Below, piece by piece: positions 7,702 through 15,416 of a stretch of DNA of 18,651 nucleotides. The notes under the pieces were generated by a model that searched no databases, was not told the DNA's origin, and worked only from the letters and a program-made list of their open reading frames with translations. Within the stretch, counting starts at the first letter, position 1. The number at the start of each line of letters is the position of its first letter. The position numbers and the translations under genes were made by a program. The stretch comes from Collinsella sp. AF02-46-1 (GTDB taxonomy: Bacteria; Actinomycetota; Coriobacteriia; Coriobacteriales; Coriobacteriaceae), in the NCBI GenBank assembly GCA_934876235.1, contig CAKXKM010000030.1, forward strand, positions 1,542-20,192, in the 5' to 3' direction.

Positions 7702-9051
7702 ATGGACGACCTTTTTTCTGCTTCGACGCGCGAGCGCTCCTTTAAAAATGCGCCGCTTGCGGTGCGTATGCGCCCCAATTCGCTCGACGAGTATGTGGGC
7801 CAGCAAAAGGCCGTCGGTAAGGGCTCGTGGCTGCGCGCCGCGATTGAGCATGACGTGCTGTCGAGCGTGATTCTGTACGGCCCGGCTGGCACGGGCAAGA
7901 CGACGCTGGCCCACATTATCGCCAACCATACCAAGAGCGAGTTTGTCGAGGTCAGCGCCGTGACGGGCACTGTGAAGGACCTGCGCCGCGTAATCGATGA
8001 GGCTAAGACCCGTCTGAACACCTACGACCGCCGCACCATTCTGTTTATCGATGAGATCCATCGCTTTTCGAAATCGCAGCAAGATGCCCTGCTGCATGCG
8101 GTCGAGAACCGCACCGTCATTATGATTGGCGCCACGACGGAAAACCCGTACTTTGAGGTCAACTCGGCATTGCTCTCGCGTGGGCGTGTGGTAGAGCTTG
8201 AGCACCTGAAGGACGAGGATATCGCCACGCTCATTGAGCGTGCGCTCGAGGCGCCGCAGGGTTTAAACGGTAAGTTCTCGGCCGATGAGGATACAGTCAA
8301 GACCATTTGCACGCTGGCCGCGGGTGATGCGCGCTCGGCGCTCACGACGCTCGAGCTTGCGAGTGAGATTGCCGTTACGCGTCCCGATACCGAGGGAACG
8401 CCAGCGCCGGCGGCGGGGGAACGCTATCCCATCACCGTGGATGACGTGAAGATCGCCAATCCGCGTCGTGGGTTTTCGTATGACAAAAACGGTGATATGC
8501 ACTACGACATTATTAGCGCGTTCATCAAGTCCATGCGAGGCAGCGATCCCGATGCCACCATTTATTGGCTTGCGCGCATGATCGATGCGGGGGAGGATCC
8601 CAAGTTTATCGCTCGCCGCATTATGATTCAGGCTTCCGAGGATGTTGGCAACGCCGACCCGCAGGCGCTTTTGGTGGCACATGCCGCATTTAAATCTGCC
8701 GAGGTCATTGGCTATCCCGAGTGTCGCATCAACCTGGCTCAGGCTGCGCTCTATGTGTGCCTGGCGCCTAAGTCCAACGCGTGTGAGGCCTCGATCGATG
8801 CGGCGCTGGCCGATATCCACAGCAGTGGTCTTCGCGAGGTGCCCAGCTACCTGCGCGATCGTCACCGTCCCGGCAGCGACGAGTACGGTGTATACAAGTA
8901 CCCGCACGATTATCCCGAAGGCTGGGTCGATCAGCGCTATTTGCCCGAGGGGTTGGAGCGCGGTGCGTTCTGGCAGCCTGCCGGCCGCGGTTGGGAAGAG
9001 TGGCGTGTGGAGCAAAGCGAGCGCGACCGTAGCGGCAACGCTCCCAAGTAG
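7702..9051 (+). CDS. rarA: Replication-associated recombination AAA+ ATPase RarA (MgsA)
   Basis: RarA/MgsA is a clamp-loader-like ATPase that acts at stalled replication forks and binds single-stranded DNA ends. From the preferred start, Walker A is at 60-67 (GPAGTGKT), Walker B at 113-118 (ILFIDE) and sensor 1 around TTEN at 145-148. The N-terminal signature APLAVRMRP...YVGQ is present, and the C-terminal RarA-specific region carries the SEDVGNADPQAL block. The ATG at 7702 has ggga five bases upstream and gives the MDDLF start that is common in actinobacterial RarA. In-frame ATGs at 7687 and 7696 are possible but lack a good ribosome binding site. Length (449 aa) is normal. It follows the dNTPase-like gene by about 60 nt. 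Confidence 0.96.
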   Translation: MDDLFSASTRERSFKNAPLAVRMRPNSLDEYVGQQKAVGKGSWLRAAIEHDVLSSVILYGPAGTGKTTLAHIIANHTKSEFVEVSAVTGTVKDLRRVIDEAKTRLNTYDRRTILFIDEIHRFSKSQQDALLHAVENRTVIMIGATTENPYFEVNSALLSRGRVVELEHLKDEDIATLIERALEAPQGLNGKFSADEDTVKTICTLAAGDARSALTTLELASEIAVTRPDTEGTPAPAAGERYPITVDDVKIANPRRGFSYDKNGDMHYDIISAFIKSMRGSDPDATIYWLARMIDAGEDPKFIARRIMIQASEDVGNADPQALLVAHAAFKSAEVIGYPECRINLAQAALYVCLAPKSNACEASIDAALADIHSSGLREVPSYLRDRHRPGSDEYGVYKYPHDYPEGWVDQRYLPEGLERGAFWQPAGRGWEEWRVEQSERDRSGNAPK

Positions 9052-9146
9052 GCCATTGGCGCCTCGCGCATTCCCTTTGGGTATCTTTGCCCTTCTTTGG
9101 GGTACCATGAAAAACGTCTGTATTTCGATTCCTTCGGGAGGCTTGT

Positions 9147-9734
9147 ATGAGTCCCATTCAAATCGCCCTGCTGGTGCTCGCCGTTGCCGGCGTGTGGGCT
9201 GTTGTCGAGCTCGCGCTCACGCTGCGCAAGACCCGCACCGTCGTCGACTCGCTCGACAAGACGGTGAGTGACCTTAACAATACGCTCGCCGAGGCACAGC
9301 CCGTGGTGGCAAAGCTCGATGGCGCCGTTGACGAGCTTACGCCGGCACTTGCCCAGGTTGAGCCGCTCCTCAAGTCGAGCAAGACTGCCGTTGATGCTCT
9401 GACGTCTAACCTCGTTGAGGTTGAGGCGGTCGTTCGCGACATCTCCGAGGTCACGGGCAGCGTGGCCGAGGCTAGCAATGCCGTATCGAGCGTGACTGAT
9501 TCTGCTGCTGGCGCCGTGCAGAAGCTCTTCAATAAGGTGAAGGCTCCTGCAGCCGACGCCGATCGCAAGCTCGCCGCTGCCGCCGCCGAGGCCGAGCAGC
9601 CTACTGAGCGCGTTCTGATTGACGATGACGATGCCGCTGCTGACGACGATGATGTTCAGAAGCCCGCAGCCAAGCCTGCTCAGTATTACACCTATACGCC
9701 TGCCGAGACCTCCGAGGAGTCCTGCGATGAGTAG
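9147..9734 (+). CDS. Membrane-anchored coiled-coil protein, DUF948-like
   Basis: The function is unknown. The 195-residue product has one N-terminal membrane helix (about residues 6-26). It is followed by a charged hinge (LRKTRTVVDSL) and a long helical stretch to about residue 130, with regularly spaced V/L/A and repeated short phrases of the type V..LD..V..L, as in DUF948 and other coiled-coil membrane proteins. The C-terminal third is Ala/Glu rich with an Asp-rich tract (about 162-172) and a short tail ending ESCDE. ATG 9147 is preceded by cgggagg. The last 8 bases overlap the start of the RsbW-like gene, which points to translational coupling with the sigma-factor genes and a possible role as their membrane partner (inference). 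Confidence 0.8.
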   Translation: MSPIQIALLVLAVAGVWAVVELALTLRKTRTVVDSLDKTVSDLNNTLAEAQPVVAKLDGAVDELTPALAQVEPLLKSSKTAVDALTSNLVEVEAVVRDISEVTGSVAEASNAVSSVTDSAAGAVQKLFNKVKAPAADADRKLAAAAAEAEQPTERVLIDDDDAAADDDDVQKPAAKPAQYYTYTPAETSEESCDE

Positions 9735-10104
9735 TGAAGCAACCTGCCCCATTACGCTGAGCGTTGCCGGTGATCCGCGTCTCGCGCGCTTGGTGCGCAT
9801 GACGGCCGCCAACGTCGGCGCCCTGTGCTCTATGTCCGTCGATCGCATCGAGGATATCCGCATGGCTGCCGAGGAAGCCTTCATCTTTGGGTGCACCGCG
9901 GTCGACTGCGACGACATCACGATCAATTTCGATGTGGACGAATCTCACGTCGGCATGACCTTTACCTTTGGGGAACAGGCCACCGTCGACGAGGATGACC
10001 AGGCTGCTGTGTATGCCGAGCTCATTCTTGCAAGCGTGTGCGATTCCTACGAAAAGACTGCGGCGCCTCTAACGCTTTCCCTCGACCTCAAGGCGGATAT
10101 CTAA
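9727..10104 (+). CDS. Short degenerate RsbW/SpoIIAB-like protein (putative anti-sigma factor)
   Basis: RsbW-type anti-sigma factors are GHKL-fold serine kinases that bind SigB/SigF and phosphorylate an RsbV-type antagonist. This 125-residue protein aligns by eye with the RsbW N-terminal half through IEDIRMAAEEAF (41-52), which corresponds to IEDMKIAVSEAC of B. subtilis RsbW. The N-box glutamate (E50) is kept, but the following Asn is Phe (F54). Neither the DxGxG (G1) nor the glycine-rich G2 box is recognisable in residues 65-110. The protein is also about 20-35 residues shorter than classical members. ATG 9727 has gaggag upstream and overlaps the preceding gene by 8 bases; the sigma gene starts one base after its stop. 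Its family placement rests partly on this neighbour. It is likely an anti-sigma protein that does not use ATP (inference). Confidence 0.72.
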   Translation: MSSEATCPITLSVAGDPRLARLVRMTAANVGALCSMSVDRIEDIRMAAEEAFIFGCTAVDCDDITINFDVDESHVGMTFTFGEQATVDEDDQAAVYAELILASVCDSYEKTAAPLTLSLDLKADI

Positions 10105-10105
10105 T

Positions 10106-10897
10106 ATGACCGAACGTTCCCGGAGCGGCAAGACCGCTTGGGACAAGGAGAAAACCCGCGAGCTGTTTCGTCGTTATAAGGAGACCGGTGATCCGGATGC
10201 TCGCGAGCAGCTCGTCATGTCCCATATGAACCTGGTAAGGTTTCTTGCCAACAAATTTAAGAACCGCGGCGAGCCGCTCGATGACCTTTTACAGGTCGGC
10301 TATTTGGGCCTGCTCAAGGCTATCGACCGCTTTGACCCTGAGCGCGGGCTCGAGTTCACGACGTTTGCCACACCTACTATTATGGGTGAGATTAAGCGTC
10401 ATTTCCGCGACAAGGGCTGGAGCGTGCGCGTGCCCCGTCGTTTGCAGGAGCTCTCGGCCAAGGTCAACCAGGCTACCGATAAGCTCACCAACGAGCTGCA
10501 GCGTTCGCCCAAGGTTGAGGAAATCGCCGAATACCTGGACGTGACCGTCGACGAGGTGCTCGAAGCCATGGAATCGTCCTCGGCTTACACCTCGGTGCCC
10601 ATCGAGGCCCCCGGTGCGTCCGATTCCGATGATGCGCCTTCGATTCTCGATCGCTATGCCGACGACGACAACGAGCTCGACTTTACCGATGACCGCCTGG
10701 TAATCGAGGAAGCCATCCGCGATTTCTCGCCGCGCGAGCGCGAGGTTATCGAGCTGCGTTTTGTGAAGGGCATGACCCAGATCGAGATTGCCAAGAAGCT
10801 GGGCATCTCGCAGGTGCAGGTTTCGCGTCTGCTGCGCCGCACGCTTAAGAAGATTCAAGATAAGATTGACCCCGACGGAGTGATGGTTCGTTCATGA
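10106..10897 (+). CDS. SigB/SigF/SigG-subfamily RNA polymerase sigma factor
   Basis: This alternative sigma-70 factor directs RNA polymerase to stress or developmental promoters. Region 2 spans about residues 38-105 (NLVRFLANKF, DDLLQVGYLGLLKAIDRFD, FATPTIMGEIKRHFRDKGW), with the SigB/F/G-specific block SVRVPRRLQEL at 106-116. Region 3 lies at about 117-170. Region 4 at about 195-255 carries the helix-turn-helix TQIEIAKKLGISQVQVSRLL. At 263 residues it has normal subfamily length. An acidic linker (about 172-195, DSDDAPS and YADDDNELD) separates regions 3 and 4. It starts one base after the RsbW-like stop and its own TGA overlaps the next ATG by 4 bases. That coupling suggests the upstream protein controls it. 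SigB versus SigF naming cannot be decided here. Confidence 0.96.
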   Translation: MTERSRSGKTAWDKEKTRELFRRYKETGDPDAREQLVMSHMNLVRFLANKFKNRGEPLDDLLQVGYLGLLKAIDRFDPERGLEFTTFATPTIMGEIKRHFRDKGWSVRVPRRLQELSAKVNQATDKLTNELQRSPKVEEIAEYLDVTVDEVLEAMESSSAYTSVPIEAPGASDSDDAPSILDRYADDDNELDFTDDRLVIEEAIRDFSPREREVIELRFVKGMTQIEIAKKLGISQVQVSRLLRRTLKKIQDKIDPDGVMVRS

Positions 10898-12306
10898 GTG
10901 AGCACCCCCAACAAATCGACCGCACGCTTCGCGATACCCGCATTCTGACGCTGCGTATTTGGGGCGTCGTCGGCTGCATTGTCATCGCTGCCGTCATCTT
11001 TAACCTTATGGGCATCCTGGCACCGGTCATCGAGTTTCTCTCTGTCGGTTCCATCATCGCTTTTGTGATGTCTCCGATCACCAACTGGCTCGAGCATCAC
11101 GGCGTCGGACGTGGCCTCGGTTCGCTCATCGCGCTCATTGTGGTTGTTGCCGTGCTCGTCGGCGTCGTCTGCATCCTATCGCCTATTTTGCTCGGTCAAA
11201 TCATGGAAGTCCTGAGCCGCCTGCCCGAGCAGCTTCGTGTTGTGGGTGGCGATCTCAACGAGATGCTCTCGCACGCCAAGACGCTCAACAACACGCCGCT
11301 CAAGGAGTATCTGGACGACAATCTTTCTTCGCTGGTTACCGTAGCGTCCAAGTACGTCTCGCAAATCGCTGCTGAGCTCGGCCGCGGTGTGTTTCCGCTC
11401 ATTACCAACACGGCCTCGCAGCTGTTCGTCATCTTCCTGGGTCTGGTGCTTGCCTACTGGCTTGCCTGCGATTATCCCCGCATGCACCACGAGGTCTGCA
11501 CCATCATCGGGCAGGAAAAAGAGACCTCGTACCGCTTTATGGTGGCCATTCTTTCGCGTTCGGTCGGCGGATACATACGTGGCATGGTCATCACATCGAT
11601 CTGTGGCGGTTTTCTTGCCTTTATTGGTTTTACGATCATCGGCCATCCGTATGCAGCACTCATGGCTATCTTTACCGGCATTATGCACTTGGTTCCGGTT
11701 GTCGGTCCCTGGGTGAGCGCGGCGATCGCCACGGTGCTCGGTTTTATGTTCAGCCCTATGCTGGCGTTATGGACGCTTGTCGTGACCATGGTGGCTCAAA
11801 ACGTCACCGATAATGTCATTTCGCCCAAGGTCATGCAGAGCTCGGTGCAGGTGCATCCCGTCATGAGCCTTACGGCCCTCGTTATCGGTTCGGCACTCAT
11901 GGGTCCCATCGGCATGGTTATCGCCATTCCGCTGTGCGCGGCCCTCAAGGGCATTTTCGTCTACTACTTTGAGAACGTGACCGGTTGTCAGCTCGTGGCA
12001 TACGACGGCGCCGTGTTTAAGGGCACTCCGTATCGCGATACCGAGGGCAACCCGGTCGCCGCCTACGACGCGCTTGGAGACGATACGTTCATCTATGAGT
12101 CCGAGCTCATCGGCAACGAGACAGCACCCGAGGCCAAGGCCATGCCCAAGCCCGAGCTCGATAATCCCTGGATCAAGCTCTCGGGGCTTCAGCCCGACGC
12201 GACAGGCTTTTTCAAGAACCCCTTCGCCAAGGATGACGATTCCAATACGGACGACGACACCAAAACCGGCATCGACGGCTCCATGGACGATTCGGATTCC
12301 AAATAG
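10894..12306 (+). CDS. AI-2E family (PF01594-like) membrane transporter
   Basis: A polytopic membrane protein of the AI-2E/YdiK/PerM family. Members have been linked to autoinducer-2 export and to Na+(Li+)/H+ antiport, so the substrate here is open. Two hydrophobic hairpins occupy about the first 100 residues. A soluble amphipathic segment (about 105-160) follows, then several helices including the family-typical stretch GIMHLVPVVGPWVSA and the NVISPKVM block. The C-terminal ~110 residues are soluble and end in an Asp/Ser-rich acidic tail. The ATG overlaps the sigma stop (ATGA), placing it as the last gene of the sigma unit. No terminator is seen after it. The convergent small gene on the other strand ends 6 nt away. 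Confidence 0.9.
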   Translation: MSEHPQQIDRTLRDTRILTLRIWGVVGCIVIAAVIFNLMGILAPVIEFLSVGSIIAFVMSPITNWLEHHGVGRGLGSLIALIVVVAVLVGVVCILSPILLGQIMEVLSRLPEQLRVVGGDLNEMLSHAKTLNNTPLKEYLDDNLSSLVTVASKYVSQIAAELGRGVFPLITNTASQLFVIFLGLVLAYWLACDYPRMHHEVCTIIGQEKETSYRFMVAILSRSVGGYIRGMVITSICGGFLAFIGFTIIGHPYAALMAIFTGIMHLVPVVGPWVSAAIATVLGFMFSPMLALWTLVVTMVAQNVTDNVISPKVMQSSVQVHPVMSLTALVIGSALMGPIGMVIAIPLCAALKGIFVYYFENVTGCQLVAYDGAVFKGTPYRDTEGNPVAAYDALGDDTFIYESELIGNETAPEAKAMPKPELDNPWIKLSGLQPDATGFFKNPFAKDDDSNTDDDTKTGIDGSMDDSDSK

Positions 12307-12312
12307 GCCCTG

Positions 12313-12552
12313 TTAGCGTTTCTTGATGTTGTAAATAACAATAAACGCGATCAAAGCGATTGATAAGGGGCCAGCCACATAGAAAAAGATGGCGTCAATT
12401 GCGCTTAGGGTGTAATACGCTTTATCGCCAGATGTTACTGCGTACAATGCGTAGCCAAATCTCGGCTGGTTCACATACCAGCTCGAGTAAGCGAAGATTG
12501 CTAAAAGGGCTACCGAGATTAGTGCATTCACGACAAACCGTTTGCTATCCAT
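12313..12552 (-). CDS. Small two-helix membrane protein of unknown function
   Basis: I do not recognise this family. The 79-residue product starts MDSKRF and has two membrane helices, about 7-26 and 52-75, joined by a short loop rich in Tyr and ending NIKKR. The ATG at 12552 is preceded on its own strand by aaggag (12564-12559) with a 6-nt spacer, a near-ideal ribosome binding site, so the longer frame to 12600 is rejected. It is the only convincing minus-strand gene in the window. Base composition of the gene and its upstream region is visibly AT-richer than the neighbours, which could reflect recent acquisition. It converges on the AI-2E gene with only 6 nt between the stops. Confidence 0.7.
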   Translation of the reverse strand: MDSKRFVVNALISVALLAIFAYSSWYVNQPRFGYALYAVTSGDKAYYTLSAIDAIFFYVAGPLSIALIAFIVIYNIKKR

Positions 12553-12584
12553 CGATCGCTCCTTCCGGACGATTCTTATATGAA

Positions 12585-12610
12585 ATTTTACCGAAATCAT
12601 TTTTTTTCAA
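12585..12610 (-). promoter_or_regulatory. Candidate promoter of the small minus-strand gene
   Basis: On the minus strand TTGAAA (12610-12605) and TAAAAT (12590-12585) resemble -35 and -10 elements, with a short 14-bp spacer. A second -10-like TATAAG is at 12580-12575. The AT-rich tract with eight consecutive A/T pairs at 12600-12607 fits a promoter region. Confidence 0.35.
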
Positions 12611-12647
12611 AGTATTTGACAGACCTAAATAACGTGCACTTTCGCTG

Positions 12648-12677
12648 GAGGGTCGCTGTTTGGCGGCCCTCTTTTTT
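12648..12677 (+). terminator. Terminator-like hairpin upstream of alaS
   Basis: gagggtcgc (12648-12656) pairs with gcggccctc (12663-12671) over 9 bp with one G-T wobble and a 6-nt loop, followed directly by six T's (12672-12677). This has the form of an intrinsic terminator on the + strand. It lies 73 nt before the alaS start. A perfect TTGACA at 12616-12621 precedes it, but no good -10 follows that. It may end read-through, end a very short transcript, or act as an alaS leader attenuator. Confidence 0.65.
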
Positions 12678-12703
12678 GCACGGGGGCGGTTGGATGGTAA
12701 TAT
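12676..12703 (+). promoter_or_regulatory. Candidate alaS promoter
   Basis: TTGCAC (12676-12681) and TAATAT (12698-12703) with a 16-bp spacer lie just downstream of the terminator-like hairpin and overlap its T-run. The matches are partial. If used, the leader to alaS would be about 40 nt. Confidence 0.3.
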
Positions 12704-12749
12704 CGTTACGTTTGAACTGTTTCGATGTGAAACCGAGGAGATTCCCTCT

Positions 12750-15407
12750 ATGAGTGCTGACTACCCGTCAATGACTACGGCCGAGATCCGCTCCAAGTTC
12801 CTCAACTTCTTTGAGGAGCGCGGTCTTAAGCTCTATCCTTCTTCGTCCCTCGTCCCCGACGATCCTTCGCTGCTGCTTGCCAACGCCGGCATGAACCAGT
12901 TTAAGGAGTACTACCAGGGCAAGAAGACCATGAAGGAGATCGGCGCGATCTCCTGCCAGAAGTGTGTCCGCACCAACGACATCGACTGCATCGGTGAGGA
13001 CGGCCGTCACCTGTCCTTCTTTGAGATGCTCGGCGACTTCTCCTTTGGCGGCGTCTCCAAGCAGCAGGCCTGCGCTTGGGCCTTTGAGCTCATCACCAAG
13101 GAGTTCAAGCTGCCGCTCGACCGCCTGTACTTCACCGTCTTTACCGAAGACGACGAGACCCACGACGTGTGGCGCTCTCTGGGCGTTGCCGAGGATCACA
13201 TCTCCCGCCTGGGCGAGGACGACAACTTCTGGGCCGCTGGCCCCACCGGCCCCTGCGGTCCGTGCTCCGAGATCTACTTTGACATGGGCGAGGAGGTCGG
13301 TTGCGGCAGCCCCGACTGCAAGCCTGGCTGCGACTGCGATCGCTTCCTTGAGTTCTGGAACCTCGTGTTTACCCAGTACGACCGCCAGGAGGACGGCTCC
13401 ATGCCGGAGCTGCCGCACCGCAACCTCGATACGGGCATGGGTCTGGAGCGCATGGCCGCTATCATGCAGCACAAGACCGCTAACTACGACGGCGATCTGA
13501 TGCAGCACCTCATCAAGCTCGGTGAGAAGATCAGCGGCAAGACCTATGACGCCGACGATTACTCCGGTGCCAGCCGCTCCCTGCGCATCATCGCCGACCA
13601 CTCCCGTGCCGTCGACTTTATGATCTCGGACGGCATCCTGCCCGGTAACGAGGGCCGCGAGTACGTCCTGCGCCGCCTGCTCCGTCGTGCCGTGTTCCAC
13701 GGTCGTCTGCTGGGCATCGAGGGCGCCTTCCTGACCAAGTTTATCGACGAGGTCAACGCTCAGATGGGCGAGGCTTATCCCGAGCTGCTCAAGAACGTCG
13801 CGCTCGTTAAGGGCATCGTCGCCTCCGAGGAGGAGCGTTTCTCAACGACGCTCGATAACGGCCGCGTTTACCTGGACGAGGCCCTGGCCGCGCTCGCCGA
13901 CGGCGCTGTCCTTCCGGGCGATGTTGCCTTTAAGCTTCACGACACCTTTGGTTTCCCCATTGACCTGACTGTCGAGATCGCCGGCACCGCCGGTCACGAC
14001 GTCGACATGGATGGCTTTACCGCTTGCATGGAGGACCAGAAGGCCCGCGCCCGCGCCAACGCTAAGGGCGATGCCTGGGGTAGCTTTAACGACGTGTGGG
14101 TCGAGCTTTCCGACAAGGTTGCCGCGACCGAGTTCGACGGCTATGACAACGACGTCATCGATGGCGCCAAGGTTGTCGCCATCGTGAGCAACGGCGAGTC
14201 CGTCGAGTCCGTTGCCGCCGGCGAGGACGTCGAGGTCGTGCTCGACCGCACCCCGTTCTATGCCGAGATGGGTGGCCAGCAGGGCGACGCCGGCGAGCTT
14301 TCCGCCGAGGGCGTTGCGCTGACCATTTCCGATACCAAGAACCACAACGGCCTGTATGCCCACGTCGCCCACGTCGCCGAGGGCACGCTGACCGTTGGTG
14401 CTACCGTGACCGCCGCGCTCGACGCCGAGCGCCGTGGCTTCCTGCGTCGCAACCACACCGCCACGCACCTGCTCGACGCCGCGCTTAAGCAGGTCCTGGG
14501 CGAGCATGTCTCCCAGGCTGGCTCGTTGGTGACGCCCGAGCACCTGCGCTTTGACTTCACGCACTTCGAGGCTCTGTCCTCCGAGCAGCTCAAGGCTGTC
14601 GAGGACCTGGTCAACCAGCAGATCTTCGCTTCCAAGCCGGTTGTGACCCGCGTCATGGGCATCGACGAGGCCAAGGCCGCCGGTGCTGTCGCCCTCTTTG
14701 GCGAGAAGTACGGCGACGTCGTCCGCGTTGTCTCCGTGGGCGCCGAGGACCAGCCGTTCTCCCGCGAGCTCTGCGGTGGCACGCATGCCGCCAACACCGC
14801 CGAGATCGGTCTGTTCAAGATCATCTCCGAGTTTTCCACGGGCTCCAACGTCCGCCGTATCGAGGCCGTGACCTCCAAGGGCGCCCTCGATTACATGGCC
14901 GACCGCCTGGCGCTCGTTGACGCTGCTGCCGCTGCGCTCAAGTGCCGCGTTGACGAGGTTCCCGCCCGCGTGGAGAACCTGCAGGCCGAGCTGCGCGAGA
15001 CTTCCAACAAGCTCAAGAAGGCACTCACCGGTGGCTCTTCCGACGCCATCTCCGGCGCCATCGAGGGTGCCGTCGAGGTCAATGGCTACAAGCTCGTCGT
15101 CGCTGAGCTCCAGGGCCTTGAAGCTGCCGACCTGCGCAACGTCTGGGATACCGTGCACCAGAAGGTCGCCGGCCCCGTCGCCTGCGTCGTCGCTAGCGTG
15201 ACCGAAAAGGGCACCCCGGCCCTGCTCGCTGCCGGCTCCGATGACGCCGTCAAGGCCGGTTTCCACGCCGGTAACGTGATCAAGCAGATCGCGGGCCTGG
15301 TCGACGGTCGTGGTGGCGGTCGTCCCAACATGGCCCAGGCTGGCGGCAAGAATGCTGCCGGTATCGCCGATGCCCTCGCGGCTGCCAAGACCGCGCTCGG
15401 CGCTTAA
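12750..15407 (+). CDS. alaS: Alanyl-tRNA synthetase
   Basis: This class II synthetase charges tRNA-Ala and edits mischarged serine and glycine. The 885-residue length is normal. Class II motif 2 is visible around GRHLSFFEMLGDFSFG near residue 84, and the motif 3 region around LDTGMGLERM. The editing domain has the zinc-ligand HxxxH in NHTATHLL and the paired CGGTH. The C-terminal C-Ala/DHHA1 domain carries GGGRPNMAQAGG. ATG 12750 is chosen because gaggag lies 9 nt upstream. The frame is open to 12660, but that extension runs through the terminator-like hairpin. It heads a run of closely spaced genes continuing through ruvX to the aroB-like gene. Confidence 0.98.
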   Translation: MSADYPSMTTAEIRSKFLNFFEERGLKLYPSSSLVPDDPSLLLANAGMNQFKEYYQGKKTMKEIGAISCQKCVRTNDIDCIGEDGRHLSFFEMLGDFSFGGVSKQQACAWAFELITKEFKLPLDRLYFTVFTEDDETHDVWRSLGVAEDHISRLGEDDNFWAAGPTGPCGPCSEIYFDMGEEVGCGSPDCKPGCDCDRFLEFWNLVFTQYDRQEDGSMPELPHRNLDTGMGLERMAAIMQHKTANYDGDLMQHLIKLGEKISGKTYDADDYSGASRSLRIIADHSRAVDFMISDGILPGNEGREYVLRRLLRRAVFHGRLLGIEGAFLTKFIDEVNAQMGEAYPELLKNVALVKGIVASEEERFSTTLDNGRVYLDEALAALADGAVLPGDVAFKLHDTFGFPIDLTVEIAGTAGHDVDMDGFTACMEDQKARARANAKGDAWGSFNDVWVELSDKVAATEFDGYDNDVIDGAKVVAIVSNGESVESVAAGEDVEVVLDRTPFYAEMGGQQGDAGELSAEGVALTISDTKNHNGLYAHVAHVAEGTLTVGATVTAALDAERRGFLRRNHTATHLLDAALKQVLGEHVSQAGSLVTPEHLRFDFTHFEALSSEQLKAVEDLVNQQIFASKPVVTRVMGIDEAKAAGAVALFGEKYGDVVRVVSVGAEDQPFSRELCGGTHAANTAEIGLFKIISEFSTGSNVRRIEAVTSKGALDYMADRLALVDAAAAALKCRVDEVPARVENLQAELRETSNKLKKALTGGSSDAISGAIEGAVEVNGYKLVVAELQGLEAADLRNVWDTVHQKVAGPVACVVASVTEKGTPALLAAGSDDAVKAGFHAGNVIKQIAGLVDGRGGGRPNMAQAGGKNAAGIADALAAAKTALGA

Positions 15408-15416
15408 GTAGTCGCT

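Noticed and set aside
9079..9084. GGGTAT before the DUF948-like gene as a SigB-type -10, suggesting autoregulation
   Set aside because: No GTTT-like -35 lies 12-15 nt upstream, so the match is a bare hexamer.
8937..9926. Long minus-strand frame across rarA end, the DUF948-like gene and the RsbW-like gene
   Set aside because: It overlaps three supported genes on the other strand and shows only composition-driven Leu/Gly/Arg-rich translation.
12660..12749. Upstream extension of alaS
   Set aside because: It begins inside the terminator-like hairpin, and the extra residues do not resemble AlaRS; ATG 12750 follows gaggag.
12600..12749. T-box riboswitch for alaS
   Set aside because: The leader is too short and lacks the T-box consensus and specifier stem.
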